Below are positions 13,563 to 26,880 of a stretch of DNA of 64,000 bases, piece after piece. The stretch's first letter is position 1. The number at the start of each line of letters is the position of its first letter. Under the pieces are notes generated by a model. The model made no database searches. It was not told where the DNA came from and worked only from the letters and a program-made list of their open reading frames with translations. The DNA is taken from assembly GCA_013365325.1 (NCBI GenBank), contig JABVXV010000138.1:1-64000 (forward strand), read 5' to 3'. The position numbers and the translations under genes were made by a program. Origin of the DNA: Dipetalonema caudispina (Eukaryota > Nematoda > Chromadorea > Rhabditida > Onchocercidae).

Positions 13563-16500
13563 ATGATGCAATCCCAAACAAATTTCACTACTGACCAGGT
13601 AAGGCAACTTAACTTGCGTGATATTGGTAATCGTTGATTAGATTAAACTGTTCAATATTAATCTAACTAATGCTGAACGCCATCAAATTAATGATGTAGT
13701 TGTTGGTTTGCATAATTATAGAAAATAAATATCTAATTAATGGTTTAAGTTTATTGATCAAATTATTGTAAGTGCTGCTGTATTCGGTTTTTTTATTTTT
13801 GAGTGTAAATGTGCTCGACTTTTGTTAGGAATGAATTTTTATCCAATTTTTCGATGTTTACATTATCTTTTAAATAATATATCCGACTAAAAAGATTAAT
13901 TAGTCTTAATTATCCAATTTTGAGGATATTATTCATTGGATATTATTGTACCAAAAATGATAAATATTAGTTAATTGAAAACTACGTCCAATGTCAATAT
14001 TTTTACATTATTGGATTTTTTTCCTTTGCACAAAAACAGAAAGAAATTTTGCAGAAATTTGAACTATCAATTTTTTTTTCACTTGGCAAATAATTTTCAA
14101 ACTTTAATTAAATTTTTTTGGTTAAAATGTAGAAAAAAAAAATATTTTCTAGCACTTTCAATACATTAACTTAACAAATCGGATTATTTATACTTGTAGG
14201 CAATTGCAGCTTTAATGACTATTATCATTATTATTGCTTTTGGCTTCTTGTCTTTCTACAAAGTATTCTCCAAAAAAAAAAAAAAATTTACAAATTGATT
14301 TATTTTTAAAGAAATTCAGTTTAATAATTGCTAAGATAATGTGATACTATTTTATTATGCTTTGTTAAAAATTGAACAATTTAAATTGATACTTTTCATA
14401 GGATGGGTCGGAAAAAACGGAATCAACGAGGTTTAAATTTTGGTGTTGTCAATGTATCAAGAAAAGAGTAAATGACGTTGCAAGGATCAATAATAATTCA
14501 TCACTGTCCAATGGTTCCTAGTTTAGCTGCCTTCATAAATGGAAATAGTATGGTCTGATAATTTCGTCGAATTATTATTTATGTATTTCATTTCGAAATT
14601 TTTGTTAATAATTTGCGTTATCTTACATTTTTGTCTTACATTTTAATTGAATTACAATAAGAACAATTTTGAATTGACTTACCTATTTTTGAAATTTTAT
14701 TTTCATATAAATTTCATATAAGATTTTGATTTTTAAATGAATATAAATACAGATAGATACAGATGGAAATATACGTACACAAGGAACACGCGGATGTATC
14801 TGCAATATATGCAAACAGAACTATACTAATTCAAAATTAAATACTCAGAAAAAAAAAATACAACGCATGGATATACCGTTGTATTTCTGGTGTATCTAAT
14901 AATTAGATTTAAAAAATTTTATTGAAAATTTCTCAAATTTTTCTATAGAATAATTTTATTATAGGCGTTGCGGTTACCCAGCAACCACTTCCCAGCAATC
15001 AAAGCAATTGTGATCAGAATAATTTAAGTTTTTCCAATTATGTTTCTGAAACCAAAAATGGCTTCAACGAAAGAAAGCATGAGTTAGACAATAATACTGA
15101 AATGAAAATCAGTATGAAAAGGTATATTCCTATGATTACTGAAATTATTTCAAATGATAATGGACAGTAACGCTGGTAATCATGATATGTGATAAGTCTA
15201 AAATGGTTTTAATCGTCAATTTTCGTATGGACTTAGTTTTTACATTAATTACGGAAGATAATTACTTCATACCAACAAAGGAATCTTTCAGTTTGCATAG
15301 ACACACAACAAATTCGTTACATTTATTCTATAATCAATTGATCCATTCACACTTATTACTATCGTTAGAATTAACTTTTCAGGTTAAAAGAAGAAAGTAC
15401 CAATATAACAGGTGCTTTACTGGATAATCTTATCAATGAATCAGAAAAATTAGATCCAATGGAAGAACTGACAAATAATAAACAAAAGGTATATCCATTA
15501 ATTTGGTTCAGATTAAATTTCTTAATATTCCAAATATATATATATATATTGCCGAAATCAACTTTCTATCTGTGTATAGAATTTAATTAGATGTTTGCAC
15601 ATATCTTAAACAATGTATTTCTACCTTTTGAAATGATGGAAATAATGTGAGTGAAAAAAAGTCGAAATTAAATATTCTTGAAAGAAATTTAAGATTTATT
15701 TGTGAAAAATGAAGTGAAAAACGGCTTAAACTAAAAACTAAATGATGTGTAGGTGAAGTCACCAAGATAACATTTTTATATCCATAATAGAATTTTTGTA
15801 CCGGAATATAATCTACGACGAAATTTACTAATTCTTAAAAGTGTAAATGTCAGTGTTCAGGAAATGAAAGAGGTTCCCAAGCAACAGGATTTGATTAGAA
15901 GTGTATATAACATTGAAGATATTGCTCTGTCGGATATTGATGAAGAAGAACCGTGGGAGTCAATTTCTGGCAATGAGCAAATAACAAGTAAGGATGAGCT
16001 ACATTTTCAGTATCAAATTCAGGAAACTTCACTGGAAAATAAGATTTCTTTCAAGTATGATTAATGATGTAATTGTATCTGATATGATACATATATTCTA
16101 GTCATTTAGGGACTGGCGATGATCATGAAGAGCAAATTATACATGATAACTTTGATGATATTGCTAATTCCAATGATAAGGAAGAATTCAAGGGAACGAA
16201 TGATATTTCGGCTTCTATTTCTGAGGAAGCTTCAGAATTAGAATTATTTCAAGGGAATTCCAGCCAGATTAAAGGAGCGAAAATTAGGCTAAATGAAATC
16301 GGATTTTTGAAAGACTTTGGTGAAGCCAATGATTCTGAAGAAGATATCGACAGTTTTAGCAAATCCATAAATAATTCAGCAAATTTTACTAACCGGAAAC
16401 TATCAACTAACACTATCGAAAGTGATCGCCTCTCAATAATTTGCATTCCGGATGATGATCTTGTACTAAAGAAAGAAAATGCTCTAAATGCCAACATTTC

Positions 16501-16843
16501 GATAGAAATTGGGCGCAAAAATGTAGCGTCGTCAGAACATGACACTGAAGCATTCGTACGATCGAATAAAATGTATGCTAATGACGTGTCAAGTTCATCA
16601 TCAAGCGATAGCGATGAAGTATCCGAAGTAATCATATCAACCAAAAATCCTGAGAGAACTCTCAATAGCCGGGAGATGTCGGGAAGGACGGATATTTCCA
16701 TAACGAAATACGCGATGAATACGAAAGATGAGAATGTTCCAGAAGATGGTGGACTAATAATTAAATATAAAAATTTATCAAAAAATGATAATGATAATGC
16801 TAAAATGTCCAGCGACGATATATCAAGTGAACGATTAATATGA
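13563..16843 (+). CDS. unrecognised membrane-anchored acidic Ser-rich protein, 7 exons, about 469 aa
   Basis: Exons fit in phase: 13563-13598, 14200-14262, 14402-14513, 14965-15121, 15383-15488, 15861-16054, 16102-16843. The start is the first of two adjacent ATGs. Exon 2 encodes a strongly hydrophobic segment (residues about 13-31, rich in Ile), followed by a basic stretch with the cysteine cluster WCCQC at 47-51, a plausible S-acylation site next to the membrane. The rest is hydrophilic, with dense Asp/Glu and Ser runs, for example SSSSSDSDE in the last exon, and looks disordered. The last exon is 742 bases and intronless; AATAAA occurs at 16843-16848 and 16902-16907. This would be a single-pass protein with a short N-terminus and a long soluble tail. 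No family is recognised and function is unknown. The gene structure is fairly secure because every junction keeps frame. Confidence 0.72.
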
Positions 16844-18100
16844 ATAAATAATTGATAGGACATTTTTCCTTTCGTCTTCTTTTTTCTTTCACAATTTCCT
16901 GAATAAATTTGATTCATTGAAAAAATTGATTGTAATTTCAAGGATTTGTGAATAAAGCAAAAGCAATGGACTTTCAAAGTATGCATGAAGTATTACATTA
17001 AAAGATGATGCGTAATTTACGAATCTTCTGGCTCTATTTTGGAAATTATCCTCAATTTATTTCTAACTATCATCTCCAATTGAACCGCAAGATTTTGACC
17101 GTAATTTTAATTTTGATCATTTTCTTCGCATAGGTTTGAAATACTTTATATACTTAACGCTTCCATCACCGAATCATCGGACGTTAAAAGAACAAAAATA
17201 TTTCGGAAACTATCGCTTGAAAGGTAAAGAGATGAAACCTTGAAGGATTTTCAGGTTTTTGGTATATCAGTATTATAATAAATTTTTGATGCTCTCAAAT
17301 ACTATTGCTACCTGATATAGATCATTTCTTGTTCCAGCTAGGCAAATTTATACCGGTGGATAATGTTTGGAATAGTGTATACTGATCAGTAAAGTTAAAA
17401 TGATTATTCGAGCTAATAATTTCATTCGTCAAATAACGGTTCATATAATTTCTTTCGAAATCATAATACATGTTTTAAAAACTTCGCAATCTTTCAACAC
17501 TTCTAACTTAATTCTTAATAATCGTTCATCGGTGTAACTATCCTTTTACTTATTACAGTAACATATATTAAAAGTTCTTGGATTAAATATGAGAAAGAAT
17601 TTATACCGTAAGATGGATAGCTGAATTTTCCGCAGTTTAAAACGAAAGATTTCAAACTCATTGCTCTTTGAGAAGTAAATTATATTTCTCTCTGTATCTA
17701 AAATAATTATTAATATCATAATGATGGTATTCCTAATTAATTTCAGGATATTATACATTCCTATTACGAAAACATTTACATGGATAGTCAGATTAGACAT
17801 TCGGTTACGATTTACTCTGTAACTATGATATTATACTTCAGTATAGTTTTCCCCTTTTTTTCCTTTTTTTTTTTTTTTTTTTTTTTTTTGCAAACTTTTT
17901 ATTTGGATGAATAAAGGAAAGAGGATGATGACTGATGATGACGATTCCTTCCAACATTTGTTAACCGGTTGCTGAGAATGGAAAGGAGAGCTCAGAAGAT
18001 GGCATTTACATGGAAGTATTTGTAGTATATGCGGAGATTTTGATTCGTCGTTACTTTATCTTCAATAGATTTATCGGAGAAAATAGCAATTTTGATCGCA
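16844..18100. other. intergenic region with a T28 run
   Basis: No gene seen. A run of about 28 T lies at 17862-17889. A likely spliced-leader acceptor (CTTCAATAG ending near 18068) sits about 32 bases before the astacin ATG. Confidence 0.5.
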
Positions 18101-21100
18101 ATGAATCAGGTTATCATCTTTGCTCAACTTTTCATTTGCTTCTTTGTTCATTCAGTGGAAAATTATCGAACGCAGAAAGCATCACGACGTACGTTAGATC
18201 ATATCAAACAACTTATCACCCTGAAGGCACAGAGGTTATATTTCGTTTCGTTCGTTTATCTATTTTCAGTAATTTCCATCAGAATCAAACGTTTAAATTT
18301 CAAAATGATAATTTTGAATATTATCAAATTGGTATCGTTTAATGAATGAAGCATCATTATTTCATCGACGAATTTTTAAATGTTATAGGCAGATCGGTAG
18401 TATTGGTTATACAGCATTAGCTGATCAAATAGTATTACAAAGAAGGAATTCTGAAGCAAAGCGACATCATGATGAACTATCTGTCAATGATCCGGATGCG
18501 TACTACCAAGTTTATTTCCATCTTAGCTTTCTTTTTTTTCTTTAGGTTTTTCAAAAAGTGACAGCTTCATAGCATTGTTCCTTTTTCTGCAAACCGTTCT
18601 AAAAAAAAAAGTGCGAAAAAAACGATTTCCCATCTTCTATACTGTGAAATAATTTATAATTGCAATATAACGGGGATTGATTATTTCCGGCATTGATATT
18701 TAGATTTTTTCGTATAAACTTTCAAAGACTTTCAAGATTTCAAAAGGAATTACAATATTGAAATTTCAAAAGAAAAGCTCGTTTTTTTCTTTTTTTTTTA
18801 GGGTGACGTGGATTTGTCGGAAAAACAAGCTGAAATGCTAAGCGAGCATTTTAAAAGTGAAATTGTTTTGAAGGGAAAAGACGATGAAATTGTGCGCCAA
18901 AAAAGGTATTGTTGATGGATTTTTCAAATTTTTTCCAAGATTTGTTACATTTCAATAAAAAAGACTTTGATTGCAATCATATTTTATTCTGTTGTAAACA
19001 ACATGCATAATTAATTTAATTCAGATTCCATCAACTTCATTATACTTTTTATTGTTATGACTAATTAACGTTTTTGCCGAAACTTGCTTAATTACATAAG
19101 CTGTAATTTACGTCATCAGCATTATCAAGGATAAGTTTTTTCAAAATTTATCGGAAACTGGATTTTATACAAATACATACTTCCATCATGCAAGCATACA
19201 TAGTTCAGTTTACTTTAATTTTGATTATGAATAAACTTACATCCGATCGAAACATGCATTCAGATTCATAACAACTCCTGCTTATCTTAATTATGAATTA
19301 AATTAAAACTGCGACTTAAAAAAATGCTTGAAAACATGATTCAACAAAACTGTTACAGTGAATTCAAACTTTGAATAATTAAATCTTAACGGTTCTTTTT
19401 TTAGAAGCGTTGGTCTTGAACCGTTTTACGTACGATGGAATCATACGCGTCCTATTAGCTATGATTTTGCGGAAACTATTCCATTAGAAACACGGGCAAA
19501 AATTCGCGCAGCAATGGCAATGTGGGAAGAACGAACATGCATACGATTCCAAGAAAATGGTCCAAATGTGGATCGAATTGAATTTTTCGACGGTGGCGGA
19601 TGTTCAAGTTTTGTGGGCCGAACAGGAGGCACGCAAGTAATTTTGAAAGCAAAATTTTGTTGTAGAATAAATTTTCAATTTTTCGAGGTAAAATCATTCA
19701 TACCTTTGAGAAAATAAAGGAAAACTTCCGCATTAATTGATAATTAAACCAATATTTTTCGATAAAAATTTCAGGGAATTTCAATTTCAACACCAGGATG
19801 TGATATTATTGGTATTATATCACACGAGATTGGTCATACTTTGGGAATATTTCATGAGCAAGCACGTCTTGATCAGAAAAATCATATATTCATTAATTAC
19901 AACAATATTCCATTAAGCCGTTGGAATAACTTTTTTCCATTGTCACAACATGAAGCCGATATGTTTAATTTACCTTATGATACTGGTGATTTTTCTTTCC
20001 ATAATAATAATCTAAGGATGATATTTTTATAGATAGATACTAATTATGTTTCAAAACTGACAAAGGTAAATTAATTTATTTAAAACTTTGATTAGAAAAA
20101 TTTTTTTAACATCACTTTCTTAAATTTCGTTATGCTTATAGGATCGGTAATGCATTATGGACCATATGGATTTGCAGCAGATCCGTACATACCAACTATT
20201 ACAACACGTAATAAATTTCAGCAGTACACAATTGGACAACGTGAAGGACCATCATTTCTGGATTATGCAGCTGTTAAGCTTTACCTAACAACCGCATTAA
20301 TGATACTGTCATCAAATGGCTGATAATTTCAATAACTGTAAATTTGAGATCTCAAATCTGAACTGCTAACATTTACTAACATCCCTTTCCAAACTCATAA
20401 ATGTAGATGGTAATACTTTATGATTGACGAAAATTGTTCATGGATAAATTCCATCAGTGTTGAAATTTTTTTATTAATAGTGAACTAAAAATAGCTTAAA
20501 TTACAGGATTGAACACTGTTAACGTAAAATTAACTTATACAATCAAAAAAGCTTGAAACACTCGCAAGGATTCACAATTATCAATTTTTAAATTATTCAA
20601 CTAATTAAATTTTTTTCGGTTATCAGTCATGATAATGCTGTAGAATACCACTTATCAATTAGAAATAATTAACTAAAATAGCATGATGCACAAATATACG
20701 GTATTGATATTGACTTTCTTCTTTTTCATTGATTCATAAAGCTTGTTCCTAAAAGTGACATTATTTTCCTTATTCATCATAAAATTTCAGAATAGATTTT
20801 TTCAGATAAACATCGCTTATCATTGTATGGAACAATGTGCTGATATGCGTTGCGATCATAATGGTTATCCGAATCCCAATAATTGTAAGAAATGCTTATG
20901 TCCAGATGGTTTCGCTGGTCGAACCTGTCAATTTGTTCAATATACAACTTGCGGAGCTCTCATTAAGGTAAGCAAAGTTATCATGCTATAAGTGAGGACA
21001 CATTCCTCTTACACGTCAATTCTCGAAATTTTCCTGAATTTGATTCACAGTCTCCGAAAATGGATTCAAACTGTCAATCCATTTTTTGCTTCTTATGCAA

Positions 21101-24100
21101 TTCCGTGATTCATCTTGTCACTTTACCATTTATTGTTACTGTGAATATTGCCATTTTAGAATTTGGTCTAGCATTTTTCCTAACAATAGCGTAACCATCT
21201 CTCGAAAGTCACTTCAAGCCAAAAAAAAAGGCCGGTTGATTAATTTATTAATCTGTTGATCAAGTTATCGGTGATTTAAATTACTAAGGGAATTAACGTA
21301 ACAGATGAATTCTAATAATTTACTTGGATTTGATTCGCAGCTCTACCTACCCGCATCGTAATCTCTTGAATCACGTATTCACGTCGTAATCTCCTAGGCC
21401 ATTCTATTATTTCATTTCTCCCTTAACTGATGTCATGTTCTTTCAATTTACCTTGACCATTGGTAAAAAACATCACTTTCAAAGACATACACGAAGCCAT
21501 TTCAATATCAGGTAGAACATCCACTCGTAATGTATCTCACATTTTTCGGTGCAGGCCTATACAAGAAGTTTTTTCATGAAGATTACTTGATGAGATATTC
21601 TCGTTACTCTTAAATAACACTTCTACAAACTATCTTTTAAGAAATTTCGAATTTTTCACTAATTTTTACGGGAACCGAAATCACAAACTTCTTCTTATCA
21701 AGTTATGAGGAGATAGAAATTGATGAAACTTAATTTTGATGTTGCAAAAAATTCTTCATTCATATAATTTGATGGGGTTTATCGTGATAAGAGGAAAAGG
21801 GAAAGATGAGATGAGCGAATGAAAAGAGAGAAAGACTTATATTGCAATATTATTTATTTCGCGATACAAATTTAATAATTAATATATCATCGTATGAAAT
21901 ATTTGTGTATGTTTCTTCGATATATCCATCCTCACTATGGACGCATTGGACGATAGGTGCCATTAATAATCGCAAGCTGGACAAGCTGACGACGCTTATG
22001 CTCATCGTCGTTGCTGTTAAGCAATGCCTTAATACTATGTACGCCATTTGCCAACTTTTGAGCGCAGCGATCATGCGAAATGTCAGTAGCGGTGATGAGC
22101 ACATGCAAAGGTTCCGAGAGATGTTCCCAACCGATACGATTGCGAAGACGAGCCTCGCGACGAGCATCCTGAAAAATCCATCTGATTCAATTTCCCATGT
22201 TATATTATGGAGATGGATAGATCCGCACCAATTATTGTGATGCATAACCTGAACCGTAATGTAATGGAATTATTGGGTAAAGTGGATGGAAAGGAGGAGA
22301 GAAATAATAAGGAAATAAGATCAGAAAGACTTACTTTAACGGAACCCTTTCCACGGATCAGAATGCGGCAGTCGGTTTGAGCCTCAAGTTGTTTTACCGA
22401 AATTCCCCGTGGTCCAAGAATGCGTCCGATGAATTTGCAATCTGGGCGTTGGGGAATCATAATTTTCTCCTGGATCGTGATAAAAGATCCTTCTGTCTGC
22501 AATGCATTTAACGGAAGCGCTTAAAATCACCAAATTTCACTTAAGGGAAAAAAAAAGCCAAAAACATTCAGATAATTCTTGAAATTTTAATTGAAAAAAT
22601 CCATTACGAAAAGAGAAATTGTGCGCTTAACCGTTGTAAATAGTGACACATATAATCATAACAAAATTTAATCATTTTATAATATCCATTAGTAATGAAC
22701 AGTTCATAAACAATTGCTGTATTACTAACTATTAATTGATGAGAATGATGCATGTGATCATCACGTAGGGCACGCATGTAGATAATGGTCCAAACACGAT
22801 CGATTTCGTTGGCAAGTAGCATATAAGTATTACGAAGCTTATCGGGATAGTTCATCTGGATAGCATCCAATGTACGCATATCCTTTACCAATTCGTTTAA
22901 ATATCTAGAAATTCTCGGAGTCGTTATCATTAGTTCAAAAGTGGACTATGAGGGGAAAAGCAGAAAGAAGATAAGGAATAAACATAAATTCATACAGTAA
23001 TTCAAACAGCAGAAAGGGAATTTCTGGATACCTCGTGCTTTCGTAGGGATCACCGTGCTGGATCGGATCGTACGACAGTTCGTGGGCAGAAGTAGGAAGA
23101 GAGGAACCATCCGGCCCATCCCATTCCAACGATTGACCCATGTCGCCGCTTTCCTCGGTCCCTTCCATCCCAGGTGCGGCTCGAGAATACAACGCTCGCC
23201 GAAAGTACTCCACTGTGGCAATGTTGAGTTCGCTTGTTTTTTCTGCTTTTTATAGTCTTTATCGTCTCCAAATATGCTAATTTTGTTTGCAAGTTTACAT
23301 AAACTTTGCACATTATCGTAAATTAGCTTTAAATTTGAATATAAATATTGACTGATAGCAATATCACTACATCGTTATTCATCACTTTAACTTATTTTCA
23401 ATAACTTTTCCCAAATTATTCATCATTTTGACCTATTTTCGGTAACTTTTTTTTCATAATGTCACTCTTTTCATATTTAATTTGAATTTTTCATTCATTT
23501 AATGATGCAAATATGATTGAATTATAATTCCTCCATATTATTTTAATGAAAGCGTACAAATTCACCCGCAAATAGATAAAATTTAAAAGGAAATTCAATC
23601 TTTGTCTTTCAACATCAAAAGCCTTTTATAGCAACTGTAGGGGCCGCCGAATTCATCCTGGCCCTAATTTTCATTTGTCTTAATAAAGCTATTGCTAACC
23701 CTCTCTTTGTTTTCTTTTGTCAACCTGTTCAAAATATTCTTCATACTTTTGTTTTGCATTAGAAAATTCTTAAAATCAAAATATTCGACCTATCTGCAGT
23801 TTTATCTCAGCAGGTAAGGATACTAATGACTTGTTAACGGAAAGTAAAATCAATTTATATGGATGTTATCGACTCAAAGATTTCCAACTTAATACGTTTT
23901 GAAAAATATCTCCCGATAATTCTTTTTAATTTCAATTTTACTTCTTACAAAGTCTAATTTTAGCATGCACTTAGTAGCAACTTCTATCGCAAAAATATTT
24001 CTTCAATTCGACTACTACATAATTAGTAGTAGCTACATGTTTCAATTCCGATTATCACACTAATTGTATGAGTTAATTCAGTATTGCCCATTTATACATT

Positions 24101-26880
24101 GGGATTTGTTAACGAATTTAAATCAAACGGTATACTCTTTTATGTTCCTTATCAAAATACATTCTTAGAAATTTATTTCCAAAACATTCATTTCGAAATT
24201 GAAATGGAAAACACAGTGAGAGTGAAGTAGAATTAATGGAAATCGATGTAATGGAAATCTGTTCAGAAATCTGTGGAAAAACGAATGTCCGTTATCACGA
24301 ATTTTCTGCAAACTTTACAAAAAAACTGAAAGTTGAATGTATCGGATTTTCGCCTTTCCTTCTGTTGAAGAAAATTATGCGAATTCAGTCTCATCTAACT
24401 TAATAACATCAGATTATCCCAACCTGAAAGGTTGGTGCTATTTTTAGGCTAGGAAGATGCCTGTTACGATTTCGAGTCCAAACTATCCAAATTTATTCAA
24501 CGTCGGTGACCAGTGCATTTGGTTGCTTACAGCTCCACGTGGTGGATTCGTAAATTTTCAATTTATCGAACAATTTCAATTACAGTGTGAAGATACGTGT
24601 GATAAATCTTATGTAGAAGTGAAAACTGGAGCTGATTTTCGAATTACTGGATATCGGTTAGTAGCTAACAACTAAAATGCGCTATTGTATAATTTTTAAT
24701 TTAACATAGGAAGTTATAAAAGGAAATATGTAAGAGCAATCGTTTGCTATCTTTACCAGCCTTAATAGTTAGATCTCAAATTCCTTTTCCACGTAAGAAA
24801 GTGAAGCTTTCGCTGATTTATATTTTTTGAAACCTAAATTTTAGATTTTATAAAAGATTCTTCTGGACACTTTTTTATTTTATTTGCACATGCATCTTTT
24901 TACATGTAGGAATGCATATGCAAGAATGTTCCAACTTACCATTTTCTCAGCATACAGTGAATTATGCAAATTTTTAGCTGCAGGAGAGGAAGTTAATGAT
25001 AGTTTATGCTAATTCTCTCAAATATAAGAATATCGAAACTTACATTTTCTGAACACACAGTGAATTATGCAAATTTTTAGTTCCTATAGGAAAGGAAGTA
25101 AAAAACAGTTTATGTTATTTCTCAGATTTTGTTGCTCGAAAGCGCCGTCTCATGTATTTCAATCTGCTACAAATGAAATGGTGGTAATATTTCGCGGTTT
25201 TGGTGATGCGGGAAATGGTTTCCAAGCTAAAGTTTGGTCAAATGTAGACGATGAAACAGTTGTAAGATAAAAACTTCGTTTATTTTCTGAAATTCGACAT
25301 ATTTTCAATTTGTCAATGTTTCGGGAATTTTTCAGAATACAACTGTATCAACTGAAATGACTGAGATTCCGGAAAAAACAATGAGATTAACAATTCCAAC
25401 AACTGAAACTTTGACAACTCCTACAACAACAGCTACAACTACTATTGCTTCCACATATGCACAAAAGTTAAGCAAGCAAGGCAATATCACTATTAGGAGC
25501 ATTGCCACCACTACTTTTCCGACTACTACCGTTACTACAACTACCGCTAACACGGTATCTTTCCCAGTAACTACAATTATTACACCTATAGTAACTGAAA
25601 GTGTTACTGAAGGTAGTAAGCAGTATCGTATTCTACCATCAATTCCAGTCGAAATTCGAAACTGTAAGTTATTTACCGTTTACTCATGATAGTGACTTAA
25701 TGTAAAGCTTTGTTAGGGGGCTCATTCGTAAATAAACAAATAGAACAATAAATATTATTTCACAATTTATACCCTTTAGGTAATTAGATTTTATCGCTTG
25801 AATGAGAAATATAATAGCATCCAATATTGTCTTCGATTTTATTCAGCAATTTTGTAGTGAAATAAAAATTTAGATATCTGTTGGGAAGTAATTCTAAATA
25901 TTGCATAAAAGAATTATGTAAGAAGCGGGAGAATTCAAATACCATTCTCATTAAATAAAATTGATTCATTAGAAGTTTAACTTCAGTACTTTAAAGCGGA
26001 ATTATTCATCAGATGAATGTAGCTATAAAATTATCACAGTATAAACAGAAAAATTTTGATTCCAAATAATTTTGGACTTTTGTTTTATCAATTTCGAAGA
26101 ATTCACTCATTATAATTTTATTTCTTTTGAAGGTAGTCGCAGCCAAATGTCTTCTTCATTTTCCTGAAATACAACCATACTTTTCCTAAAATGTTCAGAA
26201 AATTGCATTCTCTTTAAAAGGCTGCTAAACTTTTTGCAGTATGCGAATGTGGTGAATGGACAGAATGGACTGGTCCATGCACTCAAGAATGTGGCGGTTG
26301 TGGAAAACGTTCTCGAACACGTCAGTGTTCGTCAAATACGGAGTGCAGAACGGATGAAAAACGCGCGTGTGCTTTTAACGTTTGTCCATATGGGACTAAT
26401 TTTCTTATTAACAATGGAGAATTTCATATACTTTGGAAGGTAAATTATGAATCGTTAGATAAGGTTAGACTCAGCCACTATATCAAAATTGATTTAGCTG
26501 ATAAATAAGATTGTAAAGGATCTCCTTATAAATATAAAATCCTCCATTTCTTTGTTGAGTAATGAAGTTCGATCAATGCAAAAAAATACTAGAAGCGTAA
26601 AGATGGAGAACTTGATGAGATTATAGGCGCGATAGTTAATGAATTCTGAAATAAGTGTCAAGATTGCTTGAAATTGAAAATACATTATCATATATAAAAT
26701 AAATCAAAAGAAAATTCGAAAGAATACTTTAAGGGCTGCTGTGTTGGTCTATTCCGATCTGGAGATGTGTGTTCAGCACTTGATGATATCGAGAATCCGT
26801 TTCTCAAGTTTTTGGAAACATTGTTAAACATGCAAGATATCCAAAGAAACAGAAATTTGTCGGACTCGACGAAGCAATAA
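18101..26880 (+). CDS. secreted astacin metalloprotease with EGF, CUB and TSP1 domains (nematode NAS family), 12 exons, 704 aa
   Basis: Exons in phase: 18101-18234, 18389-18509, 18802-18905, 19405-19636, 19775-19985, 20142-20272, 20806-20967, 24448-24656, 25126-25261, 25336-25663, 26240-26439, 26734-26880. Seen: signal peptide (1 to about 17); prodomain with QGDVDL, fitting the inhibitory Asp of astacins; furin site RQKR at 117-120; catalytic domain with zinc motif [11 protein letters not shown] at 214-224 and Met-turn SVMHY at 269-273, the Tyr being the fifth ligand; EGF about 317-357; CUB about 360-475; Thr-rich mucin-like linker 481-589; TSP1 with [11 protein letters not shown] from about 591; a short C-terminal extension with four Cys. 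The architecture is that of nematode subgroup V astacins (NAS-33 to NAS-38), which act in cuticle collagen processing, moulting or hatching. The wording of the catalytic domain suggests NAS-33 rather than DPY-31/NAS-35, from memory only. Exon 7 could also begin at 20791, adding five in-frame residues. AATAAA lies at 27062-27067. Intron 7 (20968-24447) contains a whole antisense gene. Confidence 0.93.
20968..24447 (+). other. 3.48 kb intron of the astacin gene hosting a nested gene
   Basis: Donor AAG|GTAAGC after the EGF exon and acceptor TTTTTAG before the CUB exon; both flanks stay in phase 0 and rejoin an astacin EGF-CUB boundary. It is much longer than most other introns of this gene (about 70-560 bases) and contains the minus-strand STAR gene plus about 1.0-1.2 kb of unassigned sequence on each side. 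Confidence 0.88.
21935..23168 (-). CDS. STAR-family KH RNA-binding protein (GLD-1/Quaking-like), 4 exons, 235 aa, nested antisense
   Basis: Exons in phase on the minus strand: 23032-23168, 22730-22904, 22335-22496, 21935-22168. The protein has a short acidic N-terminus, a QUA1-like dimerisation segment (YLNELVKDM, about 46-85), a maxi-KH domain with [10 protein letters not shown] (126-135) and RGKGSVK before the variable loop, and a QUA2-like end with [13 protein letters not shown] proteins bind RNA sites such as ACUAAY as dimers and control splicing or translation; GLD-1 and ASD-2 are the best known nematode members. This one stops only three residues after QUA2 (MRP, then TAG), so it lacks the long Pro- or Tyr-rich tail of many STARs and resembles the short nematode members. 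The first in-frame ATG is used; upstream of it the frame is open to a stop at about 23240 without another ATG, so a further 5' exon is possible. A poly(A) signal AATAAA reads at 21858-21853. Donor GTTAGT of exon 2 is the least typical junction. Confidence 0.9.
24932..25125 (+). repeat. tandem duplication of about 88 bases in an astacin intron
   Basis: 24932-25020 and 25038-25125 are similar copies; both contain the 23-base block around GTGAATTATGCAAATTTTTAG followed by a GGAAG-containing stretch. The second copy ends in the real acceptor of the second CUB exon; the first has CTCTCAAA at the corresponding place and no usable AG. Confidence 0.8.

Noticed and set aside
16249..16986. 245-codon minus-strand open frame
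   Set aside because: It is the antisense shadow of the last exon of the acidic Ser-rich protein; Ser/Asp codons read backwards give few stops. The plus strand has matching splice structure.
21842..22240. 132-codon plus-strand open frame
   Set aside because: Antisense to the last STAR exon, which encodes a clear KH/QUA2 sequence.
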